From G963666705 sp963666705 (lineage in GTDB: Bacteria > Pseudomonadota > Alphaproteobacteria > CADEGL01): a DNA stretch of 64,000 nucleotides. Where the stretch lies: the NCBI GenBank assembly GCA_963666705.2, contig CAXXKO010000016.1:1-64000 (forward strand). Reading direction: 5' to 3'. Positions 59,476 to 64,000 of this stretch are shown one piece after another (the stretch's first letter is position 1; each line of letters begins with the position of its first letter). The position numbers were made by a program, and so were the translations under genes. The notes under the pieces are model-generated. The model had not been told where the DNA came from. It saw only the letters and a program-made list of their open reading frames with translations, and did no database searches.

Positions 59476-60666
59476 ATGGTGGGACACAAACAGCTCGAGA
59501 AGCTACAGCCGTTCGCGAAGGCTGAGTTCGAGGGCAGGATCGAGCGCGTGCGCGCGCTCATGCGCGAGAGGGAGCTCGACGCCGTCTTCGTCAGCTCCGA
59601 ATCCAACTTCAAGTACCTGACCGGCTTCGCCACCCAGAACGCCTGGAGCATCCCGGCGCGGCCCTGGTTCTTCGTCGTTCCCCTCGAGGGCGATCCCGTC
59701 GCGGTCATTCCCGAAGGTGGCAGGGAGGGCTTCGAGACCACCTCCTGGACGGCGAACATGCGCACTTGGATGTCGCCCCAGCCGGAGGACGAGGGCGTCT
59801 CGCTATTGGCCGAGACTCTCAGCAACCTGCCGCGCCGGTTCGGCCGCGTGGGCGCGGAGCTGGGGCCCGAATCGCGCATGTGGATGCCGGTCGGCGACTA
59901 CCTCGCGCTGCGCGAGATGGTGCTGTCGAGGGAGTTCGTGGACGGCCAGGGCGTGATGCGCGCGGCGCGGCTCGAGAAGTCGCCGGCCGAGATCGGGCGC
60001 ATCCGTCACATGTGCACCATTGCCTGCGACGCCTTCGCCGCCCTGCCGGGCTTCGTCGAGCCGGGGGATACGGAGCGCGACGTCTATCGCAAGATGCAGT
60101 CGGAGATGCTGCTCGCGGGCGCCATGCGGGTCCAGTTCATGGCCTGCGTCGCCGGCCCGGGCGGGTACGAGAACATCATCGGCGAGCCCACGGACCGGGT
60201 GCTCGCGCGCGGCGATATCATGATCATCGATACGGGCGGGGTCTATGGCGACTACTTCTGCGATTTCGACCGCAACTACTGCTGGGGCCCACCCACGGAC
60301 GAAGTCGCGCGCATTCACGAGGTGCTGCACCAGGCCACCGACGCCGCCCTCGCGGTAGCGCGCCCCGGCGCCCGCGCCTCGGACGTCTGGCGCGCCCAGG
60401 CCGAGGCCATCGAGGCTGCCGGGCTGCCGGTCAGCACCGTGGGGCGCATGGGCCACGGCCTCGGCATGAACCTGACCGAGCCGCCCTCGATCAAGGAAGG
60501 CGACGAGACCGAGCTCATCGAGGGCATGGTCATCACCATCGAGCCGAGCGCCAAGTACGGTCCCAACTTCATGCTCGTGCACGAGGAGAACGTCGTCGTG
60601 ACGGCCGACGGCTGCGATCTTCTGACCCGCCGCGCGCCGCGCGAGCTGCCGGTGATCCCGTGTTAA
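59476..60666 (+). CDS. M24-family metallopeptidase (Xaa-Pro aminopeptidase-like)
   Basis: A 396-residue two-domain protein with an N-terminal creatinase_N domain (SSESNFKYLTGFAT) and a pita-bread catalytic domain. Unlike the protein at 25875-27029, the metal ligands are present: two Asp in IIDTGGVYGDYFCDFDRN, His in GRMGHGLGMNLTEPP, Glu in ITIEPS and Glu in VHEENVVVT. GGGGAGGG lies upstream of ATG 59476. It may cleave Xaa-Pro peptides or a related amide. Adjacent amidases hint at a shared substrate. Confidence 0.87.
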   Translation: MVGHKQLEKLQPFAKAEFEGRIERVRALMRERELDAVFVSSESNFKYLTGFATQNAWSIPARPWFFVVPLEGDPVAVIPEGGREGFETTSWTANMRTWMSPQPEDEGVSLLAETLSNLPRRFGRVGAELGPESRMWMPVGDYLALREMVLSREFVDGQGVMRAARLEKSPAEIGRIRHMCTIACDAFAALPGFVEPGDTERDVYRKMQSEMLLAGAMRVQFMACVAGPGGYENIIGEPTDRVLARGDIMIIDTGGVYGDYFCDFDRNYCWGPPTDEVARIHEVLHQATDAALAVARPGARASDVWRAQAEAIEAAGLPVSTVGRMGHGLGMNLTEPPSIKEGDETELIEGMVITIEPSAKYGPNFMLVHEENVVVTADGCDLLTRRAPRELPVIPC

Positions 60667-60704
60667 CAGCCGCTTGCACGGGCTCCGGCGTCACGCCCCC
60701 GGCC

Positions 60705-60800
60705 CTCATACTTCGTCCTTCGACAAATGCTCAGAATGAGGAAGCTCAGCATGAGGTCCTCACCCTGAGCCTGTCGGAGGGAGAGGGCCGTGGTGGGAAT
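60705..60800. repeat. CTTCGACA-type intergenic repeat, copy 3
   Basis: CTTCGTCCTTCGACAAATGC, then a doubled CTCAG-ATGAGG unit, then CCTCACCCTGAGCCTGTCGG. It lies in the 270-bp gap between the M24 peptidase and the helicase gene. Nothing else coding was seen in 60667-60936. Confidence 0.75.
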
Positions 60801-60936
60801 TCGCGGTGGGGATTACCACGCCGGTCCCCGGCACTGGCCTATCGAGGGGTGTTCCCGCCGAACGGCTCGGCATGAGGCCGGTGGTGCGGACCGTGGCCAT
60901 TCCTAGCCGTGCGTTCGCACCCGCCGTGGCGGGGCG

Positions 60937-63702
60937 GTGAGCCGCGCGCCCGCGCCCCGGGCCGGGCCGGACGACGCGGATTTCGTCCCCGACGCGCCGG
61001 CCCTCGCCGTCGGCGTCGCCCATGCCGCGTGGCTGGACGGGGGCGGCGCCGAGGACATCACCCTCGGCGAGGCGGCCCGCCGGGCGCGGGCGCGGCCGCC
61101 GCTCCTGTGCCACGCGCCCACCGTCGCCGGGCGGCTCGACCTCCCACCCTTCCCCGCCTTCGACCTGCTCGAGCTGTTCGCCTTCACCCGCCCGGCGCGT
61201 TTCTGCCTGCCGACCGCGCGCGGGCTCGCGCTCGCCCTCGACCTCGATCCGCCGCGGGATCAGGCGGGCGAGGCGCTGACACTGGTCGCGGCCGCGCGCG
61301 CGCTCATGGCCGAGTTGGCCGATCCGGAAGACGATACGGCCGCCGATCTGCTCGCCGTCGCCGTCCCCATGGCCGCGGCCGGCTGGGCCTGGGGGCCGTA
61401 TGTGCGCACGGCGCTCGAGCGTGCCGCGCTGGGCGAGATCCGGCCCGAGGCGGCGGGCCTCCACGTCTGGCGCGACCTGCCGGCCTGGGCCGAGCAGGCG
61501 CCCGAGCCACCGTCGGGCAATGTTGCGGTGGAGCCGGCGGCGGCGCGCCGGCGCCTCGCCTCGCTCCTCGGTGAGGGGGCCGAGGCGCGGCCGCAGCAGG
61601 CTGACTACGCCTCCGCCGTCACGCCTGCCTTCGCGCCGCGCCACAAGGCGGGCACGCCCAACATGGTCCTGGCCGAGGCTGGCACGGGTGTGGGCAAGAC
61701 CCTTGCCTATCTGGCCCCCGCCAGCCTGTGGGCGCAGCACAACAAGGGCCCCGTCTGGATCAGCACCTTCACCCGCAACCTGCAGCACCAGATCGACGGC
61801 GAGCTCGACCGGGTCTATCCCGACGCCGCCCAGAAGGCGCGCAAGGTGGTGATCCGCAAGGGGCGGGAGAACTACCTCTGCCTCCTCAACATGGAGGAGG
61901 CGGTGGCGCTCGCCCGCCAGCGGGGGGGCGACGCGGTGGCGCTCGGCCTGATGGCGCGCTGGGCCGGCGCGACGCGCGACGGCGACATGGTCGGCGGCGA
62001 CTTCCCGACCTGGCTCGTGGGGCTCATGGGCTACAGGAGCACCCTCGGCCTCACCGACCGCAGGGGGGAGTGCATCTATTCCGCCTGCACCCACTACCAC
62101 AAATGCTTCATCGAGCGGGGCATCCGGCGGGCGCGCCGGGCCGAGATCGTGGTCGCCAACCATGCCCTCGTCATGGTCCAGGCGGCCCTGGGTGGCATGG
62201 ACGACGCCCATGTGCCCCGGCGCTATGTGTTCGACGAGGGGCACCACCTCTTCAACGCCGCCGACAGCGCCTTCTCGGCCCACCTCTCGGGCCAGGAGAT
62301 GGCGGACTTGCGGCGCTGGATCCTGGGCTCGGAGGGGCGGCGCGGCAGCCGCGCCCGGGGTTTGCGCCGGCGCGCGGGCGAGCTTGCCTTCGGTGACGAG
62401 ACGGCGGAGGCGGCCATCGACGCGGCCGAGCGCGCGGCCCGGGCACTGCCGGGGGACGCCTGGCACCAGCGCGTGGCGGAAGCGCGCGGAACCGGCCCGG
62501 CCGAGGGCTTCCTCGCCCTCCTGCGTCAACAGGTCGAGGCCCGCGCGCCCTATCCCGACAGCCCCTACAGCCTGGAGACGGAGACGGCGGAGCCCGTGCC
62601 CGGCCTCATGGAAGCGGCCGCCGCCCTCCACACCGCGCTCGGCGCGCTGGCGGCGCCGCTCACCGGCCTCGCCCGCGCGCTGGCCGCCCAGCTCGACCAG
62701 GAAGCCGATGAGCTCGATACGCCGACCCGGCTCAGGATCGAGGCCGTGTGCCGCGGCCTCCTGCGCCGGGGCGAGGTCCAGCTCGGCGCCTGGCGCGCCA
62801 TGCTCAAGGCCCTCGGCAAGGAGACGCCCGAGGATTTCGTCGATTGGTTCACGGTCGAGCGGGCCGGCGGGCGCGAGGTGGACGTGGGCATGCACCGCCA
62901 CTGGGTCGATCCCACCGTGCCCTTCGCCGAGGCGGTGGCGGCCAAGGCGCAGGGCCTGCTCATCACGTCAGCGACACTCACCGACGGCACGGGGGACACC
63001 GAGGCCGACTGGGCCGCCGCCGAGGCGCGCACGGGCGCGGACCATCTTCCGGCCCCCGCCATCCGCGCGGCCGTGCCCTCGCCCTTCGACTATCCCGGCC
63101 AGACGGCGGTCCTGGTGGTGACCGATGTGCGCAAGGACGACCTCGGCCAGGTGGCGGCGGCGTACCGGGAGCTGTTCCGCGCCGCGGGCGGCGGCGCGCT
63201 CGGCCTCTTCACCGCCATCGCCCGCCTGCGCGCGGTCCACGGGCGCATCGCCGGGCCGCTGGAGGAGGCGGGCCTCACCCTCCTGGCCCAGCATGTGGAT
63301 GCGCTCGACACCTCGACCCTGATCGACATCTTCCGCGCCGAGGAGGACCTGTGCCTCCTCGGCACCGACGCCGTGCGCGACGGCGTCGACGTGCCCGGCC
63401 GCTCGCTCCGCCTCCTGGTCTACGACCGGGTGCCCTGGCCGCGCCCCGACATCCTGCACCGCCGGCGCAAGGAGCGCTTCGGCGGCCGCCGCCACGACGA
63501 CATGCTGACCCGCCTGCGCCTCAAGCAGGCCTATGGCCGGCTGATCCGCCGGGCGACCGACAGGGGCACCTTCGTGATGCTCGACCCCATGATGCCCTCG
63601 CGCCTCGCGGGCGCCTTCCCCGAGGGGGTCGAGGTGCAACGCCTGGGCCTCGCCGAGGCCGTCGAGCGTGTCCGCGAATTCGTGGGCCCTGGCGGCGAAT
63701 AA
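60937..63702 (+). CDS. ATP-dependent DNA helicase, DinG/XPD-type with Fe-S cluster
   Basis: A 921-residue superfamily 2 helicase from GTG 60937. Walker A is EAGTGVGKTLAY (near 246-257), motif II is VFDEGHHLF (near 432) and motif III is ITSATLTDG. An iron-sulfur site is formed by Cys in NYLCLLN (about 314) and in GECIYSACTHYHKCFIERG (about 378, 383, 389). The final motif VI is LKQAYGRLIRR. The N-terminal 210 residues are an extra domain with no helicase motifs, as in many alphaproteobacterial DinG-like proteins. Probable role: unwinding R-loops or damaged DNA. Confidence 0.88.
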   Translation: MSRAPAPRAGPDDADFVPDAPALAVGVAHAAWLDGGGAEDITLGEAARRARARPPLLCHAPTVAGRLDLPPFPAFDLLELFAFTRPARFCLPTARGLALALDLDPPRDQAGEALTLVAAARALMAELADPEDDTAADLLAVAVPMAAAGWAWGPYVRTALERAALGEIRPEAAGLHVWRDLPAWAEQAPEPPSGNVAVEPAAARRRLASLLGEGAEARPQQADYASAVTPAFAPRHKAGTPNMVLAEAGTGVGKTLAYLAPASLWAQHNKGPVWISTFTRNLQHQIDGELDRVYPDAAQKARKVVIRKGRENYLCLLNMEEAVALARQRGGDAVALGLMARWAGATRDGDMVGGDFPTWLVGLMGYRSTLGLTDRRGECIYSACTHYHKCFIERGIRRARRAEIVVANHALVMVQAALGGMDDAHVPRRYVFDEGHHLFNAADSAFSAHLSGQEMADLRRWILGSEGRRGSRARGLRRRAGELAFGDETAEAAIDAAERAARALPGDAWHQRVAEARGTGPAEGFLALLRQQVEARAPYPDSPYSLETETAEPVPGLMEAAAALHTALGALAAPLTGLARALAAQLDQEADELDTPTRLRIEAVCRGLLRRGEVQLGAWRAMLKALGKETPEDFVDWFTVERAGGREVDVGMHRHWVDPTVPFAEAVAAKAQGLLITSATLTDGTGDTEADWAAAEARTGADHLPAPAIRAAVPSPFDYPGQTAVLVVTDVRKDDLGQVAAAYRELFRAAGGGALGLFTAIARLRAVHGRIAGPLEEAGLTLLAQHVDALDTSTLIDIFRAEEDLCLLGTDAVRDGVDVPGRSLRLLVYDRVPWPRPDILHRRRKERFGGRRHDDMLTRLRLKQAYGRLIRRATDRGTFVMLDPMMPSRLAGAFPEGVEVQRLGLAEAVERVREFVGPGGE

Positions 63703-63779
63703 TTACCCGCCCTTGCGCCCGCGTCAGCGGTGCGGCCATACTCACCGCGCACTTTCACTCGAAATCTGGAAGCCTATCC

Positions 63780-64000
63780 GTGATCGACCACCACGAAGCC
63801 CTCGTCTACACCATGGTCATGGTGTCCGCCGCGGACAGCGAGATGACCGATAACGAGCTCCGCACCATCGGCGAGTTCGTCCGGCATCTGCCCGTCTTCC
63901 GGGATTTCGACCTCGAACGGCTCACCGGCATCGCGCGCGATTGCGCCGAGCTGCTCGATCAGTCCAAGGGCCTCGACCGGTTGCTCGCGGCCATCAAGGA
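63780..64000 (+). CDS. TerB-family protein, N-terminal part (cut by window end)
   Basis: From GTG 63780: IDHHEALVYTMVMVSAADSE, then MTDNELRTIGEFVRHLPVFR and LTGIARDCAELLDQSKGLD, open to the window end (73 codons seen). The pattern of an acidic Asp/Glu helix followed by EL-x-x-I matches TerB-like domains linked to tellurite resistance and stress response. The rest lies outside. No gene was seen in 63703-63779. Confidence 0.7.
   Translation, partial: MIDHHEALVYTMVMVSAADSEMTDNELRTIGEFVRHLPVFRDFDLERLTGIARDCAELLDQSKGLDRLLAAIK

Noticed and set aside
60760..62901. Minus-strand frame of 713 codons opposite the helicase
   Set aside because: Antisense shadow; the helicase motifs fix the coding strand.

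Overview
The window is about 64 kb of high-GC DNA, roughly 65-70% G+C by eye, with strong G/C third-position bias. It reads as a chromosomal segment of a Gram-negative, aerobic, catabolically versatile alphaproteobacterium. The reasons are a complete system-I cytochrome c maturation cluster (ccmABCDEFGHI), a class I lysyl-tRNA synthetase, a periplasmic copper-handling locus, and families of short palindromic intergenic repeats. The order cannot be fixed from the sequence; a Rhodospirillales-like lineage is a guess. No rRNA, tRNA or CRISPR array was seen.

Layout. 0-14 kb holds a degraded insertion sequence that split a MITE-like repeat, an MFS exporter, a RelE/HTH toxin-antitoxin pair, and small-molecule catabolism genes: amidohydrolase, broken solute-binding protein, TauD-like dioxygenase, thioesterase, broken acyl-CoA synthetase, MoaD-like protein, DMT and DASS transporters, isochorismatase-like hydrolase. 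14.2-16.8 kb is an IS21-family element that cut a mechanosensitive-channel gene. 17-23 kb has a TPR protein and a copper locus with two CusF-domain proteins, a HupE-like membrane protein and a multicopper oxidase. 23-28 kb has aspartate dehydrogenase, an acyl-CoA synthetase, a metal-ligand-poor pita-bread hydrolase and a UbiD-type decarboxylase. 28.4-31.3 kb is an IS1595-family unit of 2,947 bp with perfect 8-bp target duplications. It carries AT-richer cargo genes and a possible structured RNA.

31.5-38 kb has a molybdopterin oxidoreductase, a methyltransferase, a branched-chain-type binding protein and a PaaK-like ligase. 38.3-45.6 kb is the ccm cluster. It moves haem across the inner membrane (CcmABCD), holds it on CcmE, and attaches it to reduced apocytochromes (CcmFGHI). 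45.8-54.3 kb has a collapsed 2OG-Fe(II) oxygenase, a radical SAM protein, and a two-gene secreted pair including a protein of about 1,638 residues with a gluzincin HExxH...E motif. 54.5-64 kb has lysyl-tRNA synthetase, two tandem paralogous amidases around a small lipoprotein, an M24 metallopeptidase, a DinG/XPD-type Fe-S helicase and the start of a TerB-like gene.

A recurring theme is gene decay. There are several frameshifts, two in-frame stop codons, a 194-bp local duplication that breaks a gene, and two genes reduced to fused ends by internal deletion. These may be real pseudogenes or partly assembly errors; read-level checks would decide. The best candidates for something new are the cargo-bearing IS1595 unit and the giant secreted gluzincin with its partner.
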